Source of the DNA: an uncultured Pelagibacteraceae bacterium
Lineage (GTDB): Bacteria; Pseudomonadota; Alphaproteobacteria; Pelagibacterales; Pelagibacteraceae
DNA: 64,000 nucleotides
Direction: 5' to 3'
Assembly: GCA_902636075.1 (NCBI GenBank)
Contig: CACPQM010000002.1
Span: forward strand, 107,432-171,431
Both the position numbers and the translations under genes were made by a program. Of this stretch, positions 8,690-17,876 are shown one piece after another (positions within the stretch are counted from its first letter, which is position 1; every line of letters starts with the position of its first letter). The notes beneath the pieces were generated by a model. That model worked only from the letters and a program-made list of their open reading frames with translations. It was not told where the DNA came from and did not search any database.

Positions 8690-9367
8690 TTATGCAATCA
8701 AAGATTTGCAAAATTCTATAACAGTATCATTGTATGCAAACATTATTGTAAAGAAAACTAGCCAAACTATAAATAAAAATAACCAGTACAATGAAAGAGC
8801 ATTAATACTTTTTTCCTCTTTTTTATAATCTTTCTCATCTAATTTAAAAATTTTTGAGCTTACTTTGCCCCAGAAATAAAGACCTCCTAGAAGATGAATA
8901 CCATGTAATGCGGTAAAGAAATAATAAGATGAAAAATATGTATTGGTTGAAACAAAATTTCCACTTTTCATAAGTTGATACCATAAAGCTAACTGGAGAA
9001 ATAAAAATATATAACTTAAAGCACCTACATAAATTAGATTTCTTTTTATTGTGTTTGTAATTCCATTTTTTAAATCTTTACTTATTCTGTTAAAAAATAT
9101 TGTTACTAGAATTAAGACCAATGTGTTTATCCAAAGTAAATTTGTCTTCAATATAAAAGTTGTATCTTGTTCAGGAGGTAGTGAGTAAAGATAACCAGTA
9201 AAAATCAAGCTAAATAAAGTTGTACTTACTCCAAAAATAATAATAACAGCTGACATTTGATTTGAAATTTCAAATGTTTTTCCGGAGTGGCCACTATCGA
9301 TTAATGCTTGATCTTGTTCCCAAGGTTTTTCAGTTAATGTGCCAAATATTTTCTTTAATAGAGACAT
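8690..9367 (-). CDS. Second heme-copper oxidase subunit III-like protein
   Basis: 225 aa with five to seven hydrophobic helices. It has COX III features, notably FFTALHGIHLLGGLYFWGKV and the C-terminal LSLYWLFLFIVWLVFFTIMF, but it differs from the main CoxC (4970-5680): the N-terminus is soluble and contains KPWEQDQALIDSGHSG. It stands outside the coxBAC cluster, divergent from SCO1 (36 bp between starts). It could be an alternative subunit III or an assembly/regulatory homologue; no second subunit I or II is present in the window. Confidence 0.85.
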   Translation of the reverse strand: MSLLKKIFGTLTEKPWEQDQALIDSGHSGKTFEISNQMSAVIIIFGVSTTLFSLIFTGYLYSLPPEQDTTFILKTNLLWINTLVLILVTIFFNRISKDLKNGITNTIKRNLIYVGALSYIFLFLQLALWYQLMKSGNFVSTNTYFSSYYFFTALHGIHLLGGLYFWGKVSSKIFKLDEKDYKKEEKSINALSLYWLFLFIVWLVFFTIMFAYNDTVIEFCKSLIA

Positions 9368-9403
9368 AATGTTTATATAGTTCCTATATATAATTTTACA
9401 ATA

Positions 9404-9991
9404 ATGAAAATAAAAACCTCAATTGCAGTACTGACTGGATGTTTAACAATATTCTTTTTTTTGATGCTTCCAGTATTTCTATCTATGAAAGAACAAAAAG
9501 ACCAATCAGTCGCAGCATTTAAGGGCTCAGATTTTGAGCTTAAAGATATGAACAATAATATTATAACTCAAGAATCTTTTGATGGACCTTTGACTGCAAT
9601 TTTTTTTGGTTTTACAAATTGTCCTGATATTTGTCCAATGACTTTAAATAAAATGGATATCGCATTGAATAGAATAAAGAAAAATAAAAAAAAAGATTTA
9701 AAAGTTTTTTTTATTAGCGTTGATCCTAAAAGAGATACTCCAGAGGTTATTAAAGATTACCTGAGAAATTTTGATAACAAGTTTGTTGGAATAACAGGAG
9801 ATCCAGGTGAAATTTTTTTATTGTCACAATCATGGGGAATAATCAGTCAAAAAATTTTTTTTGAAAATGGCGATTACAATGTTGATCACAGCTCACCTGT
9901 GATTCTACTAAAAGATGGAAAGTATATTGCTAAAATTTCTCATAGAGACGATATTAAAAAATCAATCAAATTAATCAACAAATATTTATAA
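9404..9991 (+). CDS. SCO1/SenC copper chaperone
   Basis: Membrane-anchored periplasmic thioredoxin-fold protein that delivers or reduces copper for the CuA site of CoxB. 195 aa: an N-terminal membrane anchor (about 5-27), then the SCO domain with the copper ligands Cys73 and Cys77 in TNCPDICPMT and His162 in VDHSSPV. The DPKRDTP motif (107-113) is also family-typical. It diverges from the second subunit III-like gene and converges on rsmE, overlapping it by 6 bp (9986-9991). Confidence 0.95.
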   Translation: MKIKTSIAVLTGCLTIFFFLMLPVFLSMKEQKDQSVAAFKGSDFELKDMNNNIITQESFDGPLTAIFFGFTNCPDICPMTLNKMDIALNRIKKNKKKDLKVFFISVDPKRDTPEVIKDYLRNFDNKFVGITGDPGEIFLLSQSWGIISQKIFFENGDYNVDHSSPVILLKDGKYIAKISHRDDIKKSIKLINKYL

Positions 9992-10696
9992 ATTCAAAAT
10001 ATAACTAAGTATTGATATTGACGATATTACTGCTGTCTCTGATCTGAGAATATTTTCATTAATTTTAAATGATTTTACATCTTTAAAATTTAAAATATTA
10101 TTCCTTTCTTGTTCTGAAAAATCACCCTCGGGTCCAATTATAATACACAAAGATTTATTTCTGTCTTTATTTAACTCAATTTTTTTATTTATAGTATTAA
10201 GGTCGGTAAATATTAATTCTATTTTATTTTCATTTTTTTTTAAGAAACTTTTTAAGTTTTGAGGTTTTTCTAAAGACGGGAGGTTCATTCTATTTGACTG
10301 CTCTGTTGCCTCTATAATTATTTTTTCTAATCTCTCAGAATTAATCTTTCTAACAATTGTTCTATCAAAAATAATTGGAATAAATTTAGTTACACCCAAT
10401 TCAGTAGCTTTCTGTATCATGAAATTTGAATAATTTGATTTAATTGGCGAAAATGCCAACCAAATATCTACTGGGTTTTCTTTATTTCTTAATTTTTCCT
10501 GAACACTAAATTCAACTTTGCCACTACTGATGTTATTAATTTTAGCTAACCACTCACCGTTTTTATTAAATAGTGAAAAATTTTCACCAATTTTAACTCT
10601 CATTACTTTTGTTAAATAATGTGATTGTGGTTTTTCAAGCCAAGAATTAAAATTAAGAGATAAACTTTCAGGAAAAAATATTCTAATATTACTCAT
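9986..10696 (-). CDS. rsmE: 16S rRNA (uracil1498-N3)-methyltransferase
   Basis: SPOUT-class methyltransferase that N3-methylates U1498 in the decoding region of 16S rRNA using SAM. 236 aa. The knotted SAM-binding C-terminus is visible as LCIIIGPEGDFSEQE (from about residue 181) and the final LRSETAVISSISILS, both hallmark RsmE motifs; KATELGVTKFIPI marks the start of the SPOUT domain. The N-terminal PUA-like part carries HYLTKVMRVKIGE. Only 16 bp separate its start from the divergent haloacid dehalogenase gene. Confidence 0.96.
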   Translation of the reverse strand: MSNIRIFFPESLSLNFNSWLEKPQSHYLTKVMRVKIGENFSLFNKNGEWLAKINNISSGKVEFSVQEKLRNKENPVDIWLAFSPIKSNYSNFMIQKATELGVTKFIPIIFDRTIVRKINSERLEKIIIEATEQSNRMNLPSLEKPQNLKSFLKKNENKIELIFTDLNTINKKIELNKDRNKSLCIIIGPEGDFSEQERNNILNFKDVKSFKINENILRSETAVISSISILSYILNL

Positions 10697-10712
10697 ATCA
10701 AGAAAGTAATTT

Positions 10713-11372
10713 ATGAAAAATATTAAAGCAATAATTTTCGATGCCTATGGAACTTTATTTGACGTCAATTCTGCAGCAGAAAAATGTAAAGATAAAATTG
10801 GAAGCAAATGGGAGAGTTTTTCAAATTATTGGCGAACAACTCAGCTAGAATATACTTGGCTTAGAAGTCTAATGAAAAGACATAAAGATTTTTGGGAAAT
10901 CACTGAGGATAGTTTAGATAAATCAATGAAAGTTTTTAATATTAATCCTAATATGAAAAGTGAATTACTTGATCTTTATAAAATTCTTTCCCCTTATCCA
11001 GAAGTAAAAGAAACTCTACAATTATTAAAAGAAAAAAATTACAAACTATCAATACTTTCAAATGGAACTCCTTCCCTTCTCAATGAATTGGTCTCCAGTA
11101 ATAATCTTAAAGTTTTTGATGATATTTTTTCCGCAGAGAAAGTAGGTATTTTTAAGCCAGACTCAAAAGTATACGATATTCCAGTTAAAAAATATAAGAT
11201 TGAAAAACATGAAGTCGCCTTTTTAAGCGCAAATACATGGGATGTTTCTGGTGGCGGTAATTATGGTTTTAATGCTATTTGGGTGAATAGAAATAATATT
11301 ATTTTTGATAATCTAGATTACTCTCCTGAAAATCAGATTAATAATCTTAAACACTTACTTGATATTATTTAA
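10713..11372 (+). CDS. (S)-2-haloacid dehalogenase, type II HAD
   Basis: Predicted hydrolytic dehalogenase converting L-2-haloalkanoates to D-2-hydroxy acids. 219 aa. The whole type II catalytic set appears in order: nucleophile Asp10 and Thr14 in FDAYGTLFD, Arg41 before TQLEYTWL, Ser116 in LSNG, Lys148 and Tyr154 in FKPDSKVYD, and Ser172, Asn174, Asp177 in SANTWDVSGG. These match the known L-DEX residues with offsets of two or three. Gly-rich context DVSGGGNYGF is typical. Physiological substrate is unknown. Starts 16 bp from divergent rsmE; followed by doxX-like and pirin genes on the same strand. Confidence 0.9.
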   Translation: MKNIKAIIFDAYGTLFDVNSAAEKCKDKIGSKWESFSNYWRTTQLEYTWLRSLMKRHKDFWEITEDSLDKSMKVFNINPNMKSELLDLYKILSPYPEVKETLQLLKEKNYKLSILSNGTPSLLNELVSSNNLKVFDDIFSAEKVGIFKPDSKVYDIPVKKYKIEKHEVAFLSANTWDVSGGGNYGFNAIWVNRNNIIFDNLDYSPENQINNLKHLLDII

Positions 11373-11393
11373 ACAAGTCATTATTTTAAAATT

Positions 11394-11765
11394 ATGACAA
11401 ACATTTTAGATCTTGTTGCAAGAATTTTAATTTCAGCTTTATTTCTTCTTAATGGTGTTTTTAAAATTAGTAATTATGATGGAACAGTTGGCTGGATGGA
11501 GGGCTTTGGAATACCAGGAATTTTAATTATACCAGCAATAATTTTGGAGATAGTTGGACCTATCTTAATTATATTAGGCTATAGAGCAAAAATTGCAGCA
11601 GGTTTATTAAGTCTATTTTGTATTGCTACAGCAGTAATTTTTCACAATGATTTTTCGGACCATATGCAATTAGGATCTTTTTTGAAAAATGTAGCATTAG
11701 CAGGTGGGTTTCTATTTATATTCGTAAACGGAACTAAAGATTTTAGTTTAGATAAGAAATTTTAA
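11394..11765 (+). CDS. DoxX family membrane protein
   Basis: 123 aa, four predicted helices (about 5-22, 39-60, 65-83, 95-113). The opening LVARILISALFLLNGVFKI and the later GFGIPG...PAIILEIVGPILIILGY are standard DoxX-family features. DoxX relatives are linked to membrane redox or thiosulfate/quinol metabolism, but the exact role is usually unknown. It sits 9 bp before the pirin gene, a pairing seen in many proteobacteria, and 21 bp after the haloacid dehalogenase, suggesting one transcript. Confidence 0.9.
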   Translation: MTNILDLVARILISALFLLNGVFKISNYDGTVGWMEGFGIPGILIIPAIILEIVGPILIILGYRAKIAAGLLSLFCIATAVIFHNDFSDHMQLGSFLKNVALAGGFLFIFVNGTKDFSLDKKF

Positions 11766-11774
11766 ATAAATAAT

Positions 11775-12611
11775 ATGTCAGACATAGAAGTAAAAAAAAT
11801 TATTGAACCTACGCCAGCATCTGACGGGGCTGGAGTTAAACTAAAAAGAAGTATTGGTGTTGAGCCAAACTACTTTGATCCATTTTTAATGCTTGATGAA
11901 TTTGGATCAGAAAATAGTGAAGATTATATAGCAGGTTTTCCACCTCATCCTCATCGAGGAATAGAAACAGTAACCTATATGTTGGCTGGAGATTTTGAGC
12001 ACAAAGATAGCACAGGTGGTGAAGGTAGAATGACTGCGGGAGATGTTCAGTGGATGAAAACTGGAAGTGGAATAATTCACTCTGAAATGCCAGCAATGAA
12101 AGAAGGTAAGCTACATGGATTTCAATTATGGATTAATATGCCAGCTAAACTTAAAATGAGCAAACCTAATTACATCTATATAGATGCGGAACAGATGCAA
12201 TCGTATAAAGATGAGGGAAAAATTGTAAAAGTCATTGCTGGTAAATTTGAAAAAGCTGAAGGACCTGTAAAAAAACATAATGTTGAGCCTATTTATTTTG
12301 ATGTAGAACTAAATAAAGATAAGGAGTTCAATTTCGATTTACCATCAACTCACAATTCATTTATTTATTTAATAAAGGGAGAGATAAAAATTGGAAATCA
12401 ACAACATCAAAAAGTTGAAAATTCAAAACTAATTCTTTTAGAAAAAGGAAATAAACTTAAGGTTTATGGCTCAACAGATGCTAAATTTCTTCTAATTGCT
12501 GGAAAACCAATAGGTGAACAAATTGCTAGAGGTGGTCCATTTGTTATGAACACTAAACAAGAAATCTTGCAAGCAGTCGAGGATTATCATAAAGGTACAT
12601 TTGTAAAATGA
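11775..12611 (+). CDS. Pirin family protein
   Basis: Bicupin with a metal-binding N-terminal domain. 278 aa. The pirin metal site is complete: His58 and His60 in PHPHRGIETVTY, His102 and Glu104 in IIHSEMP. Bacterial pirins include quercetin dioxygenases and redox regulators, so the activity cannot be assigned here. The stop overlaps the next gene's ATG (ATGA at 12608-12611), so it is coupled to the quinone oxidoreductase. The partner oxidoreductase and DoxX suggest a redox-stress or quinone-related role (inference). Confidence 0.93.
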   Translation: MSDIEVKKIIEPTPASDGAGVKLKRSIGVEPNYFDPFLMLDEFGSENSEDYIAGFPPHPHRGIETVTYMLAGDFEHKDSTGGEGRMTAGDVQWMKTGSGIIHSEMPAMKEGKLHGFQLWINMPAKLKMSKPNYIYIDAEQMQSYKDEGKIVKVIAGKFEKAEGPVKKHNVEPIYFDVELNKDKEFNFDLPSTHNSFIYLIKGEIKIGNQQHQKVENSKLILLEKGNKLKVYGSTDAKFLLIAGKPIGEQIARGGPFVMNTKQEILQAVEDYHKGTFVK

Positions 12612-13579
12612 AATCTATTAAAGTAACAAATACAGGTGGACCAGAAGTTCTTAAACTAGAAGTTATAACTTTAGAAAAACCTGAAGCAGATGAAGTTCAA
12701 ATCGAACATGTTTCAATTGGTTTAAATTATATAGATACATATCATAGATCAGGTTTATATCCTCTAGAATTACCAACCGGGATTGGGATGGAAGCAGCAG
12801 GTATAATTAAAGAAGTTGGTTCAAATGTTTCTAATTTTTCAGTTGGAGATAAAATTGCATATGCTGCAGCTCCTTTAGGTGCTTACTCAACTCACAGAAA
12901 TTATACGTCAAAAAATATTGTAAAAGTTCCTGAAGATATTGATTTGGAGCAAATTTCGAGCGCGATGACAAAAGGAATGACAACATTTTATTTATTACAC
13001 AAAACATATGTTCCAAAAGAAGGTGAAACTGTCTTATTTCATGCAGCAGCTGGTGGCGTCGGACAATTCTTTTGTCAGTGGGCAAAAAGTTTAGGACTGA
13101 AAGTTATTGGAACAGTTGGTAGTGACGAAAAAGTTGAGATAGCAAAGAAGTATGGTTGTGATGAGGTTATAAATTATTCTAAGGAAGACTTTGCAAAAAA
13201 AGTGTTGGAACTCACAAATGGTAAAGGTGTTTCAGTTGTTTATGATGGTGTAGGTAAAACAACGTATGATAAATCTATTGAATGTTTAAAATTAAGAGGA
13301 ACAATGGTTTCATTTGGAAATGCATCAGGTCCACTTGACCCAATTATTGTATCAAAATCTTTGCAACCAAAGGGTATTTATTTCGTTAGACCTGCAATGA
13401 ATCAATACTTTACAAATAGTGAAGAAATACAAGAAGCAGCTAACATGTTGTTTAAACAAATTTCATCAGGAAATGTAAAAATAGAAATTTTTAAAAAATA
13501 TAAATTAGAAGATGTTATTCAAGCACATAAAGATTTAGAAGGAAGAAAAATTACAGGTCCGGCAGTAATTATTCCTTAA
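12608..13579 (+). CDS. qor: NADPH:quinone oxidoreductase, zeta-crystallin type
   Basis: Zinc-free medium-chain dehydrogenase/reductase reducing quinones with NADPH. 323 aa. The N-terminal GroES-like catalytic domain contains HVSIGLNYIDTYHRSGLYP, diagnostic for QOR. The Rossmann loop reads AAAGGVGQFFCQWAK, and the C-terminus ends in EGRKITGPAVIIP, also typical. The structural and catalytic zinc Cys clusters of alcohol dehydrogenases are absent. Start overlaps the pirin stop by 4 bp. It converges on the DUF2721 gene with an 11-bp overlap. Confidence 0.93.
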   Translation: MKSIKVTNTGGPEVLKLEVITLEKPEADEVQIEHVSIGLNYIDTYHRSGLYPLELPTGIGMEAAGIIKEVGSNVSNFSVGDKIAYAAAPLGAYSTHRNYTSKNIVKVPEDIDLEQISSAMTKGMTTFYLLHKTYVPKEGETVLFHAAAGGVGQFFCQWAKSLGLKVIGTVGSDEKVEIAKKYGCDEVINYSKEDFAKKVLELTNGKGVSVVYDGVGKTTYDKSIECLKLRGTMVSFGNASGPLDPIIVSKSLQPKGIYFVRPAMNQYFTNSEEIQEAANMLFKQISSGNVKIEIFKKYKLEDVIQAHKDLEGRKITGPAVIIP

Positions 13580-13976
13580 ACTGAACATCCATATCAGAAA
13601 GATGAAGTTTCAAAGCCTTGGTAGAAATTTGTATTTCCCTAATAAAAAATATAATTGAAATCATCATTGACAAACAGCACGTTCCAAAAATTACTCTAGC
13701 TACAATTAAACTTTCCAAATAAAGAGCAAATACGGTCAGCATATTAAATAAAAAGCCAAATGCTGCTGACATAATTGCAAACTTTAATACTCCAATTCTG
13801 CTGTTTAAGTTTAAAAGTTGATCTTTCCATTCTGGGGGTGTGTGTTTTTCAAATACATATTCATCATGAATTTTTCTAATTAATCCACTTAGGGTATGAA
13901 ATCTATTGCTATATACACTCATTATAAGCGGTATTGCTGGAAACATTAAAGCTGTAACAGTGTAATCTATATTCAT
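13569..13976 (-). CDS. DUF2721 family membrane protein
   Basis: 135 aa with three hydrophobic segments. The N-terminal MFPAIPLIMSVYSNRFHTLSGLIRKIHDEYV corresponds to the DUF2721 family (function unknown), including the conserved polar R..L..LIR.IH element after helix one. I start at the ATG at 13976 (MNIDYTVT); an upstream TTG at 13985 would add only three residues and is less likely. It overlaps the convergent qor by 11 bp and is divergent from ubiA. Confidence 0.82.
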   Translation of the reverse strand: MNIDYTVTALMFPAIPLIMSVYSNRFHTLSGLIRKIHDEYVFEKHTPPEWKDQLLNLNSRIGVLKFAIMSAAFGFLFNMLTVFALYLESLIVARVIFGTCCLSMMISIIFFIREIQISTKALKLHLSDMDVQFKE

Positions 13977-14028
13977 TCGAATCAATTTGATTATGAAACT
14001 CTGCTTTGCTATTTACAAGTAAATTGTT

Positions 14029-14895
14029 ATGCAAAACATCAAATTGTTTATTGAACTTACAAGGTTAAATAGACCCATCGGATATATGCTTTTATTTTGG
14101 CCTTGTCTATGGGGTCTTACCATTGCTTATGATTTTAATTTTGAATTAGAAATTTTTTATTTTTATTCTTTGTTATTTTTACTTGGGTCGATGCTAATGA
14201 GATCTGCTGGTTGTATTGTAAACGACATAGTAGATAAAAATTTCGACAAAAAAGTAGAGAGGACAAAAAATAGACCAATTGCATCGGGAAAAGTTTCTGT
14301 AAAGCTTGCAATAATTTATTCTTTTGTTTTATGTGGATTGGCATTTTTAGTCTTGATTAATTTTAATAAACTCACAATTTTAATGGCACTATTATCAATG
14401 CCCTTGGCATTTACTTATCCATTGATGAAAAGATTTACTTACTGGCCACAATTATTTCTAGGAATTACATTTAATTATGGGCTTGTTCTTGCATGGATAT
14501 CTATAAATAACAGTATATCTATTGTTCCAATCATATTTTATTTTGGAGCCATATTTTGGACACTGGGTTACGACACAATTTATGGATATCAAGATATTAA
14601 AGATGATGAGATTATAGGAGTTAAATCTACCTCGATAAAATTTAAAAATAACCCGAAAAAATTTATTTCTTTATGTTACTCAATTTTTTTTCTTACACTA
14701 ATCTTAATAGGTTTTCTAATGGATTTTAATTTATCATATTTTATATCTCTGGTAATTACTTTTTTTCATTTAAGCTTGTATCAAATAAAAAATCTCAAAA
14801 TATCAAACCCTAATATGTGTCTAAATAAATTTAAGAGCAATAATATATTGGGTCTTATGGTATTTATTAATATTTTGATTGGAAAAATAATTTAG
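14029..14895 (+). CDS. ubiA: 4-hydroxybenzoate polyprenyltransferase
   Basis: Membrane prenyltransferase that attaches the polyprenyl tail to 4-hydroxybenzoate in ubiquinone synthesis. 288 aa, about eight helices. First Asp-rich motif N65-D66-x2-D69-x3-D73, followed by RTKNRPIASG; second motif YGYQDIKDDEIIGVKS. The opening LTRLNRPIGYMLLFWPCLWG is the UbiA signature. It supplies ubiquinone for the respiratory chain whose oxidase genes are also in the window. The stop abuts the ATG of the ABC transporter gene. Confidence 0.95.
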   Translation: MQNIKLFIELTRLNRPIGYMLLFWPCLWGLTIAYDFNFELEIFYFYSLLFLLGSMLMRSAGCIVNDIVDKNFDKKVERTKNRPIASGKVSVKLAIIYSFVLCGLAFLVLINFNKLTILMALLSMPLAFTYPLMKRFTYWPQLFLGITFNYGLVLAWISINNSISIVPIIFYFGAIFWTLGYDTIYGYQDIKDDEIIGVKSTSIKFKNNPKKFISLCYSIFFLTLILIGFLMDFNLSYFISLVITFFHLSLYQIKNLKISNPNMCLNKFKSNNILGLMVFINILIGKII

Positions 14896-16638
14896 ATGAC
14901 AAATTTTGAAATATTAAAAAGATTGTATAGTGATTATACAAAAAAACATTTTAATAAAATTTTATTAGCTGTTTTTTTTTCAATTTTAGTGGCAGCGAGT
15001 ACGTCTGGAATTGCATGGCTGTTAGATCCTGCAATTGATAAAATTTTTCTTAACAAAGATCAAAGTCTGTTGTTACTAATTCCATTATTTATAATACTAA
15101 CTTTCGCTACTAAAGGAATTTCTCTTTATATGGCTAAAGTAATAATGATTAAAGTTGGAGAAGAAGTAAAAAAAAATATCCAGATGAATATGTTGTCATC
15201 ATTTATTAAGGCAGACACTGAATATATAGAAAATAAACATACTGGAAAATACATATCTAATTTAAATTTTGATGTTAATCAAATAACCATGATGTTAAGC
15301 ACTTCCTTTTTAAATTTTTTCAAAGATGGCTTAACTTTACTCGGTCTTCTTTCTGTAATGTTTTTTCAAAACTGGAGACTATCTTTAATAGCTATAATTA
15401 TGATACCTCTTGCATCTTTTACTGCAAAAAAATTAGGTAAAAGAATGAGCAAAGTAGTAACTGAAGCACAGGAAAGATCCGGAGACTTAAATAAGTATTT
15501 AATTGATTTATTTAAGAACCATAAAATTATTAAAATTTTTCAAAGAGAAAAATTTGAAGAAGAAAGATCAGAAAAATTTGTTAATGATTTAAAAAATAAA
15601 TCTATAAAAATTGCTACAGTATTTATTCGAGCTACGCCAATAATGGAAATTCTTACTGGTATTATGATTGCAATTTTAATTTTTTACTCAGGTAAACTGA
15701 TTATGAGTAATCAGTTAAATATAAATAATTTCTTTTCATTTTTAGCTGCTATGATGTTAGCATACCAACCTGTAAAATCTCTTTCAATAATCAATGTCGG
15801 AGTAGGTCAAGGATTATCTGCTGCAAAAAGAATACTTCCAATTGTAGATATTAAAAATTTAGTTTTAGAGAATAATGATAAGATGGAAATTAATATCTTA
15901 AATGGTGATATAGAACTTGAAAAAATTAATTTCAATTATTCCTCAAATTTAGAAAATAATGTTTTAAAAGACGTAAATATTAAAATTAATGGAAAAAAAA
16001 TGACTGCCTTAGTTGGTCAGAGTGGATCAGGTAAATCAACTTTATTAAGTTTAGTCCCTAGGATTTATGACCCAAATTCTGGAGTAGTAAAGATTGATGG
16101 ACAAAACATAAAAGATGTTAATTTATTTTCTTTAAGGAAAGAAATTTCAATAGTAGATCAAAATGTAACTTTATTTGATGATACAATCTTTAATAATATA
16201 AAATATGCAAAACCTAATGCTAATGATGATGAAGTATATGAGGCAGCTAAACTATCAATGTGTTCAGAATTTATAGATAAACTTGTAAATAAATATCAAA
16301 CTATGATTGGAGAGAATGGGGTTAGATTGTCAGGAGGAGAAAAACAACGACTTTCTATTGCAAGAGCATTCTTAAAAAATAGTAAAATTATTCTTTTAGA
16401 CGAGGCCACTTCATCTTTAGACTCTGAAACTGAAGAAAAGATTCAAAAAGCTTTAGATAAGTTAACTTTAAATAAGACGACTGTTGTAATTGCTCACAGA
16501 CTTTCAACTATTTTAAATTCTGATAAAATTTACGTTATGGATAAGGGAATGGTTATGGACTCTGGCAATCATGAAGAACTCTTAGCAAAATCTGAAACTT
16601 ATAAAAATTATTACAATAAACAAATAAACAAAAGTTGA
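14896..16638 (+). CDS. msbA: MsbA-like lipid A / multidrug ABC exporter
   Basis: Half-size ABC exporter, 580 aa: six transmembrane helices in the first ~310 residues fused to a nucleotide-binding domain. Walker A GQSGSGKST at 374-382, signature LSGGE at 478-482, Walker B IILLDEATSSLD and the H-loop in IAHRLST are all intact. Its place directly ahead of waaA, lpxK and an LpxL-like acyltransferase argues that it flips core-lipid A across the inner membrane. By sequence alone it could also export another lipid or drug. Confidence 0.88.
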   Translation: MTNFEILKRLYSDYTKKHFNKILLAVFFSILVAASTSGIAWLLDPAIDKIFLNKDQSLLLLIPLFIILTFATKGISLYMAKVIMIKVGEEVKKNIQMNMLSSFIKADTEYIENKHTGKYISNLNFDVNQITMMLSTSFLNFFKDGLTLLGLLSVMFFQNWRLSLIAIIMIPLASFTAKKLGKRMSKVVTEAQERSGDLNKYLIDLFKNHKIIKIFQREKFEEERSEKFVNDLKNKSIKIATVFIRATPIMEILTGIMIAILIFYSGKLIMSNQLNINNFFSFLAAMMLAYQPVKSLSIINVGVGQGLSAAKRILPIVDIKNLVLENNDKMEINILNGDIELEKINFNYSSNLENNVLKDVNIKINGKKMTALVGQSGSGKSTLLSLVPRIYDPNSGVVKIDGQNIKDVNLFSLRKEISIVDQNVTLFDDTIFNNIKYAKPNANDDEVYEAAKLSMCSEFIDKLVNKYQTMIGENGVRLSGGEKQRLSIARAFLKNSKIILLDEATSSLDSETEEKIQKALDKLTLNKTTVVIAHRLSTILNSDKIYVMDKGMVMDSGNHEELLAKSETYKNYYNKQINKS

Positions 16639-17876
16639 TGTTTATTATTTATAATTTTTTTTTATTACTAGTATTATTAATTTCTCCGTTCATTATTATT
16701 ATTAGAATATTTTTAGGCAAAGAAGATCAAAATAGATTTAAGGAAAAATATGGATTTTATTCTAAAAATAATAAACCTAATGGAACAATTTGGATACATG
16801 GTGCTAGTGTAGGAGAAATATTAAGTATAATTCCTATTATTAAGAAATTTGAAGAAGATAAAAAAATTAAAAGAATTTTAATTACATCATCAACAACAAG
16901 TTCATCACATATCTTTTCAAAATTTAGGTTTAAAAAAGCTATTCATCAATATTACCCTTTTGATTTAAATTTTTTAACTAAACTTTTTATTAATCATTGG
17001 AAGCCGAAATTAGCAATATTTGTAGACTCAGAAATTTGGCCAAATATGTTTAATAATTTACATAAAAAAAATATTCCACTAATCCTTCTTAATGCAAGAA
17101 TTACAAAAAAATCTTTTAAGAGATGGAAATCCTTTCCAAGTTTTTCAAAAAAAATTTTTGAAAAAATAACTTTTGCTTTGCCTCAAAACATGGAGACTAA
17201 AAAGTATTTAAAATTATTAGGTACAAAAAATATAAAATTTATAGGCAATTTAAAGTTTTTTGGAGTGATACAAAAAGAAAAAGTAAAAAATTTAATTCTT
17301 AGAAGAAAATTCTCAAAAAGAGTTATTTTTTGTGCAGCAAGTACACATCGAACAGAAGAACTATTTATTGGAAGGGTGCATAAAGAACTAAAATCAGAAA
17401 TTAAAAACTTGATAACAATAATAATACCAAGACATATAAATAGAAAAAAAGAGATACTTTATGAATTAAATAATATTGGTTTAAATTGTCAATTTCATAC
17501 TTCCACTAAAAAATTAAACAAAGATACAGATATATATATCGTTGATACTTATGGAGAAAGTGCAAAATTCTATTCACTGTCTAAATTAACATTTTTGGGA
17601 GGATCGCTAATATCACATGGAGGACAAAACCCTATAGAGTCTGCACGAGAGGGTAACTATATCTTGTATGGTCCACATGTGGAAAATTTTAAAGAGGTTT
17701 ATGAAATTTTAGAGAAATTAAAAATTACAACAAGAGTAAATTCAATAAAAAACATGAAATCTGTGGTTCGTCGGAAAATTAATTTTTTACAAAGAAATAA
17801 AGTAAATAAAAAGTTAAAATACCTAGGTGATAACATACTAAATAAAAGTTTTTATGAGATCAGTAAATTTATATAG
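16638..17876 (+). CDS. waaA: Kdo transferase (3-deoxy-D-manno-octulosonate transferase)
   Basis: Transfers Kdo from CMP-Kdo to lipid IVA at the inner membrane face. About 412 aa. An N-terminal hydrophobic anchor (about 4-24) is followed by a GT-B fold; the catalytic Glu lies in IWIHGASVGEILS, and the donor-binding region includes TFLGGSLISHGGQNPIESA. I start at the ATG at 16638, which overlaps the preceding TGA (TGATG); a TTG three bases earlier is less likely. The lpxK ATG follows its TAG directly. The whole block msbA-waaA-lpxK-lpxL reads as one operon. Confidence 0.94.
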   Translation: MFIIYNFFLLLVLLISPFIIIIRIFLGKEDQNRFKEKYGFYSKNNKPNGTIWIHGASVGEILSIIPIIKKFEEDKKIKRILITSSTTSSSHIFSKFRFKKAIHQYYPFDLNFLTKLFINHWKPKLAIFVDSEIWPNMFNNLHKKNIPLILLNARITKKSFKRWKSFPSFSKKIFEKITFALPQNMETKKYLKLLGTKNIKFIGNLKFFGVIQKEKVKNLILRRKFSKRVIFCAASTHRTEELFIGRVHKELKSEIKNLITIIIPRHINRKKEILYELNNIGLNCQFHTSTKKLNKDTDIYIVDTYGESAKFYSLSKLTFLGGSLISHGGQNPIESAREGNYILYGPHVENFKEVYEILEKLKITTRVNSIKNMKSVVRRKINFLQRNKVNKKLKYLGDNILNKSFYEISKFI

